NCBI RefSeq assembly: GCF_012396555.1
Contig: NZ_JAAXPS010000004.1
Location: 183,194-247,193, forward strand
DNA: 64,000 nucleotides
Reading direction: 5' to 3'
Source: Facklamia miroungae
GTDB taxonomy: Bacteria > Bacillota > Bacilli > Lactobacillales > Aerococcaceae
A program made the translations under genes and the position numbers. This document shows, one piece after another, positions 1 through 8,370 of the stretch; the first letter of the stretch is position 1; every line of letters starts with the position of its first letter. The notes beneath the pieces are model-generated. The model was not told the origin of the DNA, ran no database searches, and worked only from the letters and a program-made list of their open reading frames with translations.

Positions 1-1
1 A

Positions 2-121
2 GATGAAATTGATCTCGATGAAGAGGGAGATTTTGAAGAAGATGAAGAAGACGAGGATGAGGATGAAGATCTGAAAGAAATAGATGAGGATATAGAAGAA
101 GACGAGGATATAGAAGAATAA
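2..121 (+). CDS. rpoE: RNA polymerase delta subunit, C-terminal acidic tail (partial)
   Basis: Only the 3' end is present. A frame entering from the left edge encodes about 39 residues, roughly three quarters of them Asp or Glu, and ends at TAA 119-121. A disordered polyacidic tail of this kind is typical of the delta subunit of Firmicutes RNA polymerase, which helps recycle the enzyme by displacing nucleic acid. The murA and rho genes downstream fit the usual rpoE-murA-rho neighbourhood, and this is what turns an acidic tail into an RpoE call. The folded N-terminal domain lies outside the window and cannot be checked. A terminator follows within 60 bases. Confidence 0.72.
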   Translation, partial: DEIDLDEEGDFEEDEEDEDEDEDLKEIDEDIEEDEDIEE

Positions 122-175
122 AGTCAAGTTAAAATATCAGCATGACTTCCCTTAGAATTTCTAAAATAGAGAGAT

Positions 176-215
176 GAAGACTTATCTGTCAGTATAGATA
201 GGTCTTCTCTTTTTA
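176..215 (+). terminator. Rho-independent terminator of rpoE
   Basis: GAAGACTTATCT (176-187) can pair with AGATAGGTCTTC (196-207) and is followed by a T-rich run. It separates rpoE from the next gene. The remaining bases up to 355 are AT-rich, and I see no convincing promoter or other gene in them. Confidence 0.8.
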
Positions 216-355
216 TTCTAGGAAGTTACTTTAAAAACTCTTTTTATGAAGTTCATTCAAGTTGCGGATGTCACGATTAGGTAACAATTTATTGATTCAT
301 TCGAAACTTATGGGTTAATATGATAAAATACGCCTATATTATAAGAAATTAGGAT

Positions 356-1216
356 GTGGAATCATTGTCACAGAATAGTAGTCAGGACAACCAGACAAAT
401 TTCATGTTGCTTAAACAGCTACTTGTTCATCAGCATTATCAAGCCATTTTATCCTTTATTGAAGATCACCCTTCATGGAGGAGTCAGCGTCTGATTACAC
501 TACTCCATTTAGGACATGCTTATGTTCATACCGATTTGAAAACGATTGAAGATTTGTCTGGAAAAGTCGATATGGAATATCTTACCAAGCCTAATCTACT
601 AGAGCGGCGTGTCTATTCTTATGCACAAAGCTTAGCTATAAAATTAGAAATGAAAGAATATGATGATTACTTGAGAGCGATCACTCCTTTATTAGTGGAT
701 GTATTAAGATTAGTACTGGAAGCCACAGTTTTTCCGGATCTTGATCGCTATTTGGTTGAAGTGATGAAGGAAACTGAGAATGAAACACCCATTTATCGTG
801 GTTTACAATGGAATGAAGCGTTAATAGAATCGGACAAGAATAGTAAAATTAAAAAAACTTGGAACCGATACTACGGGCAATATTTTAATTATTCGCATTA
901 TGTATCTTCTAGTCACTTATTAAAATTAGTGCATGATTATGTGAAAAACCCAACTATTTTAAATTTAGCGACCCAAATGCGTCATATTGAAAAATACGCC
1001 AGAAATATTGTCGCCCATGAATTAATTTATGTTGACGATGAGTGGTTAATGCATCGTATTAATATGGATGCCAAAGGAATTCATCAACAAATTATTAATT
1101 TGATAAATGCTGCCGGACTAAATGATCCCAAGCAATGGCAAGGTTTATCTCATATCCAAGCAGCCATTGAAGAAGAATTGCTAACAATTTATACGAAAAT
1201 GATGAAAGAAGAATAA
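356..1216 (+). CDS. Orphan HEPN-domain protein resembling the Csm6 6H domain
   Basis: This 286-residue, mostly helical protein has no signal peptide or membrane segment. It carries R216-N-I-V-A-H221, an R-x4-H motif of the kind that forms HEPN ribonuclease active sites. The surrounding layout resembles the C-terminal 6H domain of the type III CRISPR ribonuclease Csm6: an early ITPLLVDVL helix, a later SSSHLLKL helix, and [20 protein letters not shown] around the motif. There is no N-terminal CARF domain for cyclic oligoadenylate and no cas gene or CRISPR array in the window. RNase activity is inference. The start is uncertain: GTG 356 follows an in-frame stop and has weak ribosome-site spacing, TTG 365 is possible, and the first in-frame ATG is near 404. 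It ends 26 bases before murA. Confidence 0.5.
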   Translation: MESLSQNSSQDNQTNFMLLKQLLVHQHYQAILSFIEDHPSWRSQRLITLLHLGHAYVHTDLKTIEDLSGKVDMEYLTKPNLLERRVYSYAQSLAIKLEMKEYDDYLRAITPLLVDVLRLVLEATVFPDLDRYLVEVMKETENETPIYRGLQWNEALIESDKNSKIKKTWNRYYGQYFNYSHYVSSSHLLKLVHDYVKNPTILNLATQMRHIEKYARNIVAHELIYVDDEWLMHRINMDAKGIHQQIINLINAAGLNDPKQWQGLSHIQAAIEEELLTIYTKMMKEE

Positions 1217-1242
1217 ATTTGATAAAAAAGGAGTCATTGTTT

Positions 1243-2511
1243 ATGAAAAAACTGATCATCCGCGGGGGTAAAGCGCTGAATGGAGAAATTAATATTAATG
1301 GAGCAAAAAATTCTACAGTCGCCTTGATTCCAGCAGCGATTTTAGCCGACTCGGAGGTTGTCTTAGAAGGTGTCCCAGATATTCAAGATGTTCATTCTTT
1401 ACTTGAGATTTTGGATGAATTCCACGTTAAGACTTCTTTTGAAAATAATATATTGAAGATAGACCCTTCTCAGATGCAATCGATCCCAATGCCTACAGGG
1501 AAAATCCAAAGTTTACGAGCTTCATATTACTTTATGGGAGCTACCCTTTCGAAATTTGGTGAAGGAGTAATTGGTTTGCCGGGTGGATGCTTCTTAGGAC
1601 CTCGCCCCATTGATCAACATGTTAAAGCTTTTCGGGCTTTAGGTGCGGTGGTGGAAGATGAGTATGGGGTAATAACTCTGTCAACGCCCGAAGGACTTAA
1701 TGGTAATCGGATCTATATGGACGTGGTTTCTGTTGGAGCGACGATTAATACAATTTTAGCTTCTGTAAGAGCAAAGGGGAAAACGATTATCGAGAATGCT
1801 GCTCGTGAACCAGAAATTATCGATTTAGTAACTCTCTTGAATAAGATGGGAGCAAAAATTCGTGGAGCGGGAACCTCTGTGATTCGAATTGAGGGAGTAG
1901 ATCGACTAGAAGGAACCACTCATACCATCATACCCGACCGAATCGAAGCGGGCACTTACATTTCAGTAGCAGTGGCCATGGGAAATGAAATAAAAATTAA
2001 TAATGTTATTTTTGAACATATTGAAAGTTTCATCGCTAAGTTAAACGAGATGGGAGCGAAAATGGAAATTGGAGAAGATAGTATTCTTGTCCATCGCTCG
2101 GATGATTTGAAGATGGTTTCATTAAAGACACAACCCTATCCTGGGTTTGCTACTGACTTACAACAACCCTTAACGCCAGTTCTAATTAAAGCCTCCGGTA
2201 AAGGTACAATTACTGATACTATCTACCCGCAAAGGGTTAAGCATATACCTGAATTAAATCGGATGGGAGCTAATATTAAAGTAGATGGTGATATTATTCG
2301 CGTTGAAGGCCCAGCTGATTTAACGGGAGCTCCTGTACGTGCAAGTGACTTAAGAGCCGGAGCTTGTCTTGTTATAGCAGGTTTAATGGCTGATGGTGTG
2401 ACTGAAATAACAGGTGTTGATAATATCTTAAGAGGTTATTCTAATATCGTTGAAAAGTTACAGGAGGTTGGTGCTGATATTCAGATGATTGAAGACGATG
2501 AGCAAGAATAG
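1243..2511 (+). CDS. murA: UDP-N-acetylglucosamine 1-carboxyvinyltransferase
   Basis: The product is 422 residues. It transfers enolpyruvate from PEP to UDP-GlcNAc, the first committed step of peptidoglycan synthesis in the cytoplasm (EC 2.5.1.7). The N-terminal [16 protein letters not shown] segment and the active-site loop [13 protein letters not shown], with the catalytic cysteine that fosfomycin alkylates, are both visible. Its place directly before rho suggests the second Gram-positive paralogue (MurA2/MurZ), as in Bacillus; this assignment is from context. The ATG at 1243 is chosen because AAGGAG lies about 9 bases upstream, whereas the TTG at 1219 has no ribosome site. It is probably cotranscribed with rho, 14 bases downstream. 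Confidence 0.93.
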   Translation: MKKLIIRGGKALNGEININGAKNSTVALIPAAILADSEVVLEGVPDIQDVHSLLEILDEFHVKTSFENNILKIDPSQMQSIPMPTGKIQSLRASYYFMGATLSKFGEGVIGLPGGCFLGPRPIDQHVKAFRALGAVVEDEYGVITLSTPEGLNGNRIYMDVVSVGATINTILASVRAKGKTIIENAAREPEIIDLVTLLNKMGAKIRGAGTSVIRIEGVDRLEGTTHTIIPDRIEAGTYISVAVAMGNEIKINNVIFEHIESFIAKLNEMGAKMEIGEDSILVHRSDDLKMVSLKTQPYPGFATDLQQPLTPVLIKASGKGTITDTIYPQRVKHIPELNRMGANIKVDGDIIRVEGPADLTGAPVRASDLRAGACLVIAGLMADGVTEITGVDNILRGYSNIVEKLQEVGADIQMIEDDEQE

Positions 2512-2525
2512 AAAGGACATACCTA

Positions 2526-3794
2526 GTGAGTGATGCATTTTCCTTAGAAAATTTATTAAACAAAGAAGTAAAAGACCTGTATGCCTATGCTAGAGAATTA
2601 AAAATTCCTGACTTTAGTCAGTTATCAAAAAAAGAACTTGCTTTGGCAGTGATGCGAACACAAAAAGAAAAGCAAGGTTTCTTTCAAGTGGAAGGAATCT
2701 TGGATATACCTAATGAAGAAAATGGGCTTGCTTTTATCCGTCCTATTAATTTTTCACCGAGTAGAGAAGACGTTTATATTTCTGACTCGCAAATCCGTCG
2801 TTTTTCCTTAAGAAATGGCGATCGAGTAGGAGGTCCTGCGCGCCCACCTAAAGATTCAGAACGTTATTATGGTTTAATGCAAATTTCAAGCGTCAATGGA
2901 CGAGAACCAGAAGAAACAATTAATCGAGATGCGTTTGTAAGTTTAACACCTATCTATCCAGACCGCCAGATAAAATTAGAATATAAACAAAACGTGATCT
3001 CTAATCGGATGATCGATGTAATTGCCCCGATTGGGTTTGGTCAGAGGGGACTGATAGTAGCACCTCCTAAGGCAGGAAAGACAACGATTATTAAAGAAAT
3101 CGCTCGAGGGATAGCCACCAATTCTCCAGACAGCAAATTATTTATTCTTTTAATTGATGAACGGCCTGAAGAGGTAACAGACATAGAACGATCAGTAAAA
3201 GCAGAGGTAGTTTCATCAACATTTGATCAAAAGCCTCAAAATCATGTGCGTTTAGCTGATTTATTACTTTCTCATGCGCGCCGCCTGGTAGAAGATGGGC
3301 AAGATGTAGTAATCTTATTAGATTCAATTACACGCTTAGCTAGAGCCTATAATCTGGTAGTGCGACCAAGTGGTAGAACCCTTAGTGGAGGATTCGATCC
3401 TGCTGCTTTTTATTTCCCAAAACGCTTTTTTGGTTCTGCTCGAAATATTGAAAATGGGGGTTCATTAACAATTTTAGCAACTGCTTTAGTTGATACTGGA
3501 TCAAGAATGGATGACATTATCTATGAGGAGTTTAAAGGGACTGGTAACATGGAGTTGCATTTATCAAGGGAACTAGGTCAGAGACGTATTTTCCCAGCAA
3601 TAGATATAAAAAAATCTTCAACTCGAAAAGAAGACTTATTAATTCAAGAAGATTACTTAAATCAAATATGGGATTTGCGCAATCTTATGACCTCAAACGG
3701 CTTAGAATATACCGAACAATTAATTCAATTAATGCGACAGACGGACAATAATCAAGATTTTTTTGCACAGTTATCCAAACTTTCAAGTAAATAA
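2526..3794 (+). CDS. rho: Transcription termination factor Rho
   Basis: This is a 422-residue hexameric RNA helicase that ends transcription of untranslated RNA. In order it has an N-terminal helical Rho_N domain (about residues 5-45), a cold-shock-like RNA-binding domain (about 50-125), then the RecA-type ATPase with P-loop [13 protein letters not shown], Walker [15 protein letters not shown], and the conserved [20 protein letters not shown] segment. The length is normal and there is no insertion. The start is GTG at 2526, with GAAAGGA about 9 bases before it. It is followed by its own intrinsic terminator. Confidence 0.96.
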   Translation: MSDAFSLENLLNKEVKDLYAYARELKIPDFSQLSKKELALAVMRTQKEKQGFFQVEGILDIPNEENGLAFIRPINFSPSREDVYISDSQIRRFSLRNGDRVGGPARPPKDSERYYGLMQISSVNGREPEETINRDAFVSLTPIYPDRQIKLEYKQNVISNRMIDVIAPIGFGQRGLIVAPPKAGKTTIIKEIARGIATNSPDSKLFILLIDERPEEVTDIERSVKAEVVSSTFDQKPQNHVRLADLLLSHARRLVEDGQDVVILLDSITRLARAYNLVVRPSGRTLSGGFDPAAFYFPKRFFGSARNIENGGSLTILATALVDTGSRMDDIIYEEFKGTGNMELHLSRELGQRRIFPAIDIKKSSTRKEDLLIQEDYLNQIWDLRNLMTSNGLEYTEQLIQLMRQTDNNQDFFAQLSKLSSK

Positions 3795-3803
3795 ATAGGA
3801 AAT

Positions 3804-3830
3804 ACCCTTACTAAGTGAGGGTTCTTTTTT
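3804..3830 (+). terminator. Rho-independent terminator after rho
   Basis: ACCCTTACT and AGTGAGGGT form a short stem at 3804-3822, followed by a T run at 3825-3830. It closes the murA-rho unit. Confidence 0.8.
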
Positions 3831-3887
3831 GAGAAGAACATGTATTTCTTATAGATATGGTTGAATATAGTAAGAAGGAGAATACAT

Positions 3888-5066
3888 ATGAAATGTTTGA
3901 ATTGTGGGCATGACAATCGATTGGATGCTAGATATTGTTCAGATTGTGGCTTTCCTCTATATGTTGATGATTCTGAAGGAAGTGAATTAATTGAACCTCA
4001 AAACGTAGTATCGGAGATAGAAAAAGTTCAATATGATCAGAGTAACGAAATTATTGACCAAAGTCGAATGTCTCTTTACCATTCACAAGATGAGGAAAGA
4101 GAAACGGTCAAGGTAGAAGATTCAAAGAAAGATGACGATTTCCAACAGAGCAAGCGTACTGATCATTCCACTAGCATCTTAAGTAAGTGGTTGACGTGGA
4201 AAAATATATTTGGATTTAGCCTCATTCTCTTAAGTCTTATTAGTCTTTTAATGGTTTATCGATTGAATTATTCAAAAGAAGCGGTTGAGGAACAATTCAC
4301 CAAGGGGATTAAAAATGGCGATTATTTAAAAGCGGCAGCTGTGGTCAAGACACCTCTTACTAAAGAGCCATGGTCAGATTTAGATATAAAACGAACAATT
4401 GATCATTATCAAGAAGCTGAGATTGATTTTCGTACTTTATTAGAAGAGGGCGATCTGTCAGAGGGCCTAAAGTGGCAAGGGATTGAAATTGCAAAAGTGG
4501 AAAGATCGGGTAGTTTTCTGTTAATTTTTCCTAAGTATGTGGTCGATCTGCATGCTTTGCCTGTTCAAATGTCTCTTTCTAATGAATACCGTGACTTGAA
4601 AATCTTGGGGGAACAACAAGTAGAACAGACTATCAATTCGAATGAGGGAATTTACATTGAGCCCCGGATTCAAAGCATCATGGTTCAGTATAGCCATCAG
4701 GGGAAAAAAGAGGAAGTTTGGCTCGATTTAGATTATCATCAGTTGAAAGATCTTAGACACCAACTTTCTTTAGTTCCTGTGACTAATGACTTGATAGTGG
4801 ATGAAGCGTTATTAGGTATTCGCCCCGATCTTCCTTTTGAAGTAGTTTCCTTTAATATTGACGGACAGGATTATTCCCAGAAACGAATAAAATTATCCGG
4901 ATTTGCCGGTCAAATATTTGATGTTAGTTTTAAAGCTATTTATAATGGTCAATTAATCACAACTGAAAAAATACCGGTTAAATTGATAAATAACACTAAA
5001 GTTTCTTTAGATTATTCGAATGATCAGACCGTTAAAGCACAAATTCAACAAGCAGAACTGCAATAA
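3888..5066 (+). CDS. Zinc-ribbon, single-pass membrane protein (TcaA/YvbJ-like architecture)
   Basis: The 392-residue product begins with a zinc ribbon, CLNCG followed by CSDCG. Next come an acidic, probably disordered cytoplasmic stretch to about residue 100, one hydrophobic segment (IFGFSLILLSLISLLMVY), and about 265 extracytoplasmic residues. After the membrane segment, EEQFTKGIKNGDYLKAA resembles the start of the TcaA-type extracellular domain. The order zinc ribbon, single membrane helix, outer domain is that of TcaA/YvbJ proteins, which affect cell-envelope traits and teicoplanin susceptibility in Staphylococcus. Function here is inference. The ATG at 3888 has GAAGGAG 7 bases upstream. 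It is a single-gene unit between two terminators. Confidence 0.65.
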   Translation: MKCLNCGHDNRLDARYCSDCGFPLYVDDSEGSELIEPQNVVSEIEKVQYDQSNEIIDQSRMSLYHSQDEERETVKVEDSKKDDDFQQSKRTDHSTSILSKWLTWKNIFGFSLILLSLISLLMVYRLNYSKEAVEEQFTKGIKNGDYLKAAAVVKTPLTKEPWSDLDIKRTIDHYQEAEIDFRTLLEEGDLSEGLKWQGIEIAKVERSGSFLLIFPKYVVDLHALPVQMSLSNEYRDLKILGEQQVEQTINSNEGIYIEPRIQSIMVQYSHQGKKEEVWLDLDYHQLKDLRHQLSLVPVTNDLIVDEALLGIRPDLPFEVVSFNIDGQDYSQKRIKLSGFAGQIFDVSFKAIYNGQLITTEKIPVKLINNTKVSLDYSNDQTVKAQIQQAELQ

Positions 5067-5068
5067 AA

Positions 5069-5097
5069 AGAAGGCTCAATTTTGAGTCTTCTTTTTA
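5069..5097 (+). terminator. Rho-independent terminator
   Basis: AAGAAGGCTC and GAGTCTTCTT flank a short AT loop and are followed by a T run. It isolates the zinc-ribbon gene from the DUF969 operon. Confidence 0.8.
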
Positions 5098-5155
5098 TTG
5101 AAGTTTTTTTCAGACATAAAAATTCACACGGCAAATATATAACATAAAAGTAAAT

Positions 5156-5184
5156 TTGTTATAGATTAAATTTTATGATACAAT
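5156..5184 (+). promoter_or_regulatory. Sigma-A promoter of the DUF969-DUF979-pcp operon
   Basis: TTGTTA (5156-5161), 17 bases, TACAAT (5179-5184), about 30 bases before the first ATG. No operator is obvious. Confidence 0.65.
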
Positions 5185-5214
5185 TAGAACCTAAAAAAAC
5201 ATAGGAGGTTTTTT

Positions 5215-5898
5215 ATGGAATGGATTAAATTAATTGGAATTATAATTATTGTACTCGGATTTTACTTTAAACTAGACACATTAGCAACGGTTATCTTGGC
5301 CGGGTTAGCTACCGCACTCGTTTCAGGGATTTCTTTAACTGAATTCTTTACCATCTTGGGAGACACGTATACCAAACAGAGGGTAGTATCTTTGTTCTTC
5401 TTATCTTTACCAATGATTGGTTTATCAGAAGCTTATGGTTTGAAACAACAAGCAGTTAAACTGATCGGAAAATTAAAGGGCCTAACCACCGGATGGCTAT
5501 ATTCTTTATACATGCTTATTCGGATAATCGCAGGTTTCTTCTCAATTCGTTTAGGAGGACATCCCCAGTTTGTTCGTCCTTTGATCTATCCAATGGGAGA
5601 AGCAGCTACTAAATTAAAGGTTGGGGAAGACCTTAATGAACAAGAGACAGAAATAATTAAGGGGCGCGCGGCCGCTAATGAAAACTTCGGTAACTTCTTC
5701 GGACAAAATACTTTCATCGGATCAGCAGGCGTTCTGCTGATTGCTGGAACTTTACAGGAGTTAGGTTATGAAGGAACAACGGCAACCGTCGCTGTCGCTT
5801 CATGGCCAATCGCAGTCATTGCTTTAATTGTAGTGACAGGATACAACTTATTGCTAGATGTTAAGATCAGACGTCACTATAAAGGGGGAGTAAAGTAA
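5215..5898 (+). CDS. DUF969 family membrane protein, putative 5-oxoproline permease subunit
   Basis: The 227-residue integral membrane protein has about six hydrophobic segments and matches what I know of the DUF969 family (for example the NEN-FGNFFGQNTFIG region and the RLGGHPQF loop). A strong AGGAGG precedes the ATG. It overlaps the DUF979 gene by one base (TAATG) and pcp follows in the same direction. In this context the pair is best explained as a two-part transporter for 5-oxoproline or pyroglutamyl peptides. The family is recognised with fair confidence; the substrate is inferred only from the linked peptidase. Confidence 0.75.
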   Translation: MEWIKLIGIIIIVLGFYFKLDTLATVILAGLATALVSGISLTEFFTILGDTYTKQRVVSLFFLSLPMIGLSEAYGLKQQAVKLIGKLKGLTTGWLYSLYMLIRIIAGFFSIRLGGHPQFVRPLIYPMGEAATKLKVGEDLNEQETEIIKGRAAANENFGNFFGQNTFIGSAGVLLIAGTLQELGYEGTTATVAVASWPIAVIALIVVTGYNLLLDVKIRRHYKGGVK

Positions 5899-6863
5899 TG
5901 CAATTAGTAGGAAAATTTTTAGATAATTTAAATGCGTCACTTGAACCTTATGTACCGACTTTATTAGAAATTACCTTTATACTTATTGGTTTACAATTAC
6001 TTCATACCGCAATATGTTCTTATAGAGATCAAACTAATCCTAACCGTTTCGGCACTGCCTTGTTTTGGGGTTTATCGGGAATTACTTTTTTGGGGGGGCA
6101 GTTTATTCCCCCGATGATAATTGGAATCATTATCTGTATCATGGGCTTATTATCACTCTTTAAGCAAGTTAAAATTGGAACTTTGCCAGTTGTTGATCAG
6201 GAAAAGGCGGAAGCACGGTCTGAAAAAATTGGCAACAAAATTTTTATTCCCGTTTTAACTTTGGGGGTTGTTGCCTTAATTTTAGGGAACTCCCTTAAAA
6301 GTTTTAATGTGCTAGGCATAGGTATTGGTGCTATCCTCGCTTCAATTATTGTACTTATCGTAACAAAAGCTAAACCTAGCGAGTTTCTAAGCGAAAATAA
6401 CCGAATGGTTCAGCAAGTTTCAACGACGGGTATTTTACCTCAATTATTAGCGGCTTTAGGGGCAGTCTTTGCTGCTGCTGGTGTTGGAGATGTCATTGCT
6501 TCATTAATCGGTGGAGTCGTACCGGCTGATAGTCGCTTCTTTGGAGTAGTAGCATATGTTTTAGGTATGGTTATTTTCACCATGATTATGGGAAATGCTT
6601 TTGCGGCCTTCACGGTTATTACTGCCGGTATCGGGATGCCATTTGTTTTTGCACTGGGAGCTAATCCTTTTATTGCGGGAGCGTTAGCTATGACGGCAGG
6701 TTATTGTGGAACACTAATGACCCCGATGGCTGGAAACTTTAATGCTTTGCCAGCCGCCTTATTACAAATGAAAAATGAATATGGCGTCATTAAACAACAA
6801 ATTCCTGTTGCTGTCATATTAATTGTAGTTCATATTGCATTAATGTATTTCTTAGCTTTCTAG
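5898..6863 (+). CDS. DUF979 family membrane protein, putative 5-oxoproline permease subunit
   Basis: The 321-residue polytopic membrane protein has roughly nine hydrophobic segments and is the usual partner of DUF969 proteins. Conserved-looking features are the GNAFAAFTVITAGIG and AGYCGTLMTPMAGNFNALP stretches in the C-terminal half, which resemble substrate-path motifs of ion-coupled carriers. It starts at ATG 5898 with AAAGGGGGAG before it and is translationally coupled to the DUF969 gene. With pcp 32 bases downstream, the likely task is moving pyroglutamate or a pyroglutamyl compound across the membrane. Transport direction and substrate are inference. Confidence 0.75.
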   Translation: MQLVGKFLDNLNASLEPYVPTLLEITFILIGLQLLHTAICSYRDQTNPNRFGTALFWGLSGITFLGGQFIPPMIIGIIICIMGLLSLFKQVKIGTLPVVDQEKAEARSEKIGNKIFIPVLTLGVVALILGNSLKSFNVLGIGIGAILASIIVLIVTKAKPSEFLSENNRMVQQVSTTGILPQLLAALGAVFAAAGVGDVIASLIGGVVPADSRFFGVVAYVLGMVIFTMIMGNAFAAFTVITAGIGMPFVFALGANPFIAGALAMTAGYCGTLMTPMAGNFNALPAALLQMKNEYGVIKQQIPVAVILIVVHIALMYFLAF

Positions 6864-6895
6864 TAGTAAACTAATAGTATCAAAGGAGGATTATA

Positions 6896-7543
6896 ATGAA
6901 AATATTAGTAACTGGCTTTGATCCTTTTGGAGGAGAAGCTATTAATCCAGCGATTGAAGCCGTAAGATTGTTACCAGATGAAATTGCTGGTGCAGAGATA
7001 ATAAAGTTAGAAATTCCAACTGTTTTTCACAAATCAGCGGAAGTTGTTCGTCAAAAAGCTTTAGAGGTGAAACCGGATGTCATCTTAAATATAGGTCAAG
7101 CAGGAGGACGTGCAGAGTTAACACCTGAACGAGTGGCAATTAATCAAGATGATGCGCGAATTCCGGACAATGAAGGGAATCAACCCATTGATACTTCGAT
7201 TCAAGAGGATGGAGAACCAGCCTATTTTGCTACTTTACCAGTCAAAGCAATGGTGGAAGCCATTCGTAAAGCAGGCCTGCCTGCGAGCGTCTCCAATACA
7301 GCTGGAACCTTTGTCTGCAACCATATTATGTATCAATCACTTTATTTTGTGGCACAGGAAATGCCTCAAACAAAAGCAGGTTTTATGCATATTCCCTTTA
7401 TGACCCAGCAAGTTGTTGATAAGCCGAATATGCCTTCCATGTCCTTAAGCGATATTGCAAAAGGAATTGAAAAAGCCATCGAAGCGATTGTTGAATACCA
7501 TGAAAAAGAGGATCTTAAAGTAATTGGAGGAACAACCCATTAG
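6896..7543 (+). CDS. pcp: Pyroglutamyl-peptidase I (pyrrolidone-carboxylate peptidase)
   Basis: The 215-residue cytosolic cysteine peptidase removes N-terminal pyroglutamate from peptides (EC 3.4.19.3). Motifs of the C15 family are visible: N-terminal [17 protein letters not shown], the Glu-containing [17 protein letters not shown], the nucleophile in TAGTFVCNH, and the catalytic His in FMHIPF. The length is typical. AAAGGAGG lies just before the ATG. It is the last gene of the DUF969-DUF979-pcp operon and closes at a strong bidirectional terminator. Its presence is the main reason to assign pyroglutamate transport to the two membrane genes. Confidence 0.94.
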   Translation: MKILVTGFDPFGGEAINPAIEAVRLLPDEIAGAEIIKLEIPTVFHKSAEVVRQKALEVKPDVILNIGQAGGRAELTPERVAINQDDARIPDNEGNQPIDTSIQEDGEPAYFATLPVKAMVEAIRKAGLPASVSNTAGTFVCNHIMYQSLYFVAQEMPQTKAGFMHIPFMTQQVVDKPNMPSMSLSDIAKGIEKAIEAIVEYHEKEDLKVIGGTTH

Positions 7544-7566
7544 AAGAAGAGCAGATAGTAATTAAA

Positions 7567-7617
7567 GAAAAAAGCAAGCCAGTAACGGGATAATATCTCC
7601 CCTACTGGCTTGTTTTT
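7567..7617. terminator. Bidirectional terminator between pcp and the ABC transporter
   Basis: CAAGCCAGTA (7575-7584) pairs with TACTGGCTTG (7603-7612). It has T residues on the right and A residues on the left, so it can stop transcription of both convergent units. Confidence 0.88.
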
Positions 7618-8350
7618 ATTTATCAATGCTATCGATAAAAGCTTTTGTTCGTTTGTGTTGTGGATTTAGAAAGATATCTTGGCTACTTCCTTCTTCTAGG
7701 ATAATGCCATGATCTAAAAACATAACCTTATCAGAAACATGTTCGGCAAATTTCATTTCATGAGTTACAAGTATTAAGGCCATTTCGCGGTGGGCAATCT
7801 TTTGAATAAGATCTAAAATACCACCAACTAATTCAGGGTCTAAAGCAGAAGTTGGCTCATCCAATAAAATGACTTTCGGCTCGATAGCCAATGCTCTCGC
7901 AATGCCTATCCTTTGTTGTTGTCCGCCTGATAATTGATGAGGATAGGCATTAAGATAGTTTTCCATACCTACTTGTTGCAAATAAGGAATCGCTCTTTCT
8001 TTGGCCTGAGCCTTATTAAGTTTTTTAACGATTAGTAGATGTTCCATCACATTTTCAAGAGCTGTTTTTTTAGAAAATAAAGCATAGTTTTGGAAAACCA
8101 TGGCTGTTTGTCTGCGTAAGGTCAAAATTTCATCCTTGGATGCAGTTTTAGCATCAAGAGTTAAGTGGTCTAAACGGATGGTTCCTTCATCCGCAGGTTC
8201 AATAAAATTAATGGTTCGCAATAAAGTAGATTTACCTGAGCCTGATGGACCTATAATAGTAAGGACTTGTCCAGCCTCAACTGTTAAGTGAATATCCTGA
8301 AGGGCTTGTTTATTTTTGTAGGCTTTTGACCAACGTCTAAGTTCTAGCAT
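7616..8350 (-). CDS. Amino-acid ABC transporter ATP-binding protein (GlnQ/HisP type)
   Basis: The 244-residue ATPase has P-loop GPSGSGKST, signature LSGGQQQR, Walker [13 protein letters not shown] and H-loop VTHEM, all of the polar amino-acid uptake class. It lies 20 bases after the fused receptor-permease gene on the same strand, so together they make a complete importer: one ATPase plus one fusion protein, each acting as a dimer. The substrate cannot be read from the ATPase. Nothing is missing or truncated. The stop codon lies inside the shared terminator with pcp. Confidence 0.9.
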   Translation of the reverse strand: MLELRRWSKAYKNKQALQDIHLTVEAGQVLTIIGPSGSGKSTLLRTINFIEPADEGTIRLDHLTLDAKTASKDEILTLRRQTAMVFQNYALFSKKTALENVMEHLLIVKKLNKAQAKERAIPYLQQVGMENYLNAYPHQLSGGQQQRIGIARALAIEPKVILLDEPTSALDPELVGGILDLIQKIAHREMALILVTHEMKFAEHVSDKVMFLDHGIILEEGSSQDIFLNPQHKRTKAFIDSIDK

Positions 8351-8370
8351 TGTAATTCCTTTCTAAGTGT

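Noticed and set aside
270..290. GGTAACAA shared with the 23252 repeat as a common operator
   Set aside because: A single 8-base AT-rich match without repeat spacing or promoter context is expected by chance.
356..1216. A CRISPR-Cas locus around the Csm6-like protein
   Set aside because: No repeat-spacer array and no other cas gene on either strand in the window.
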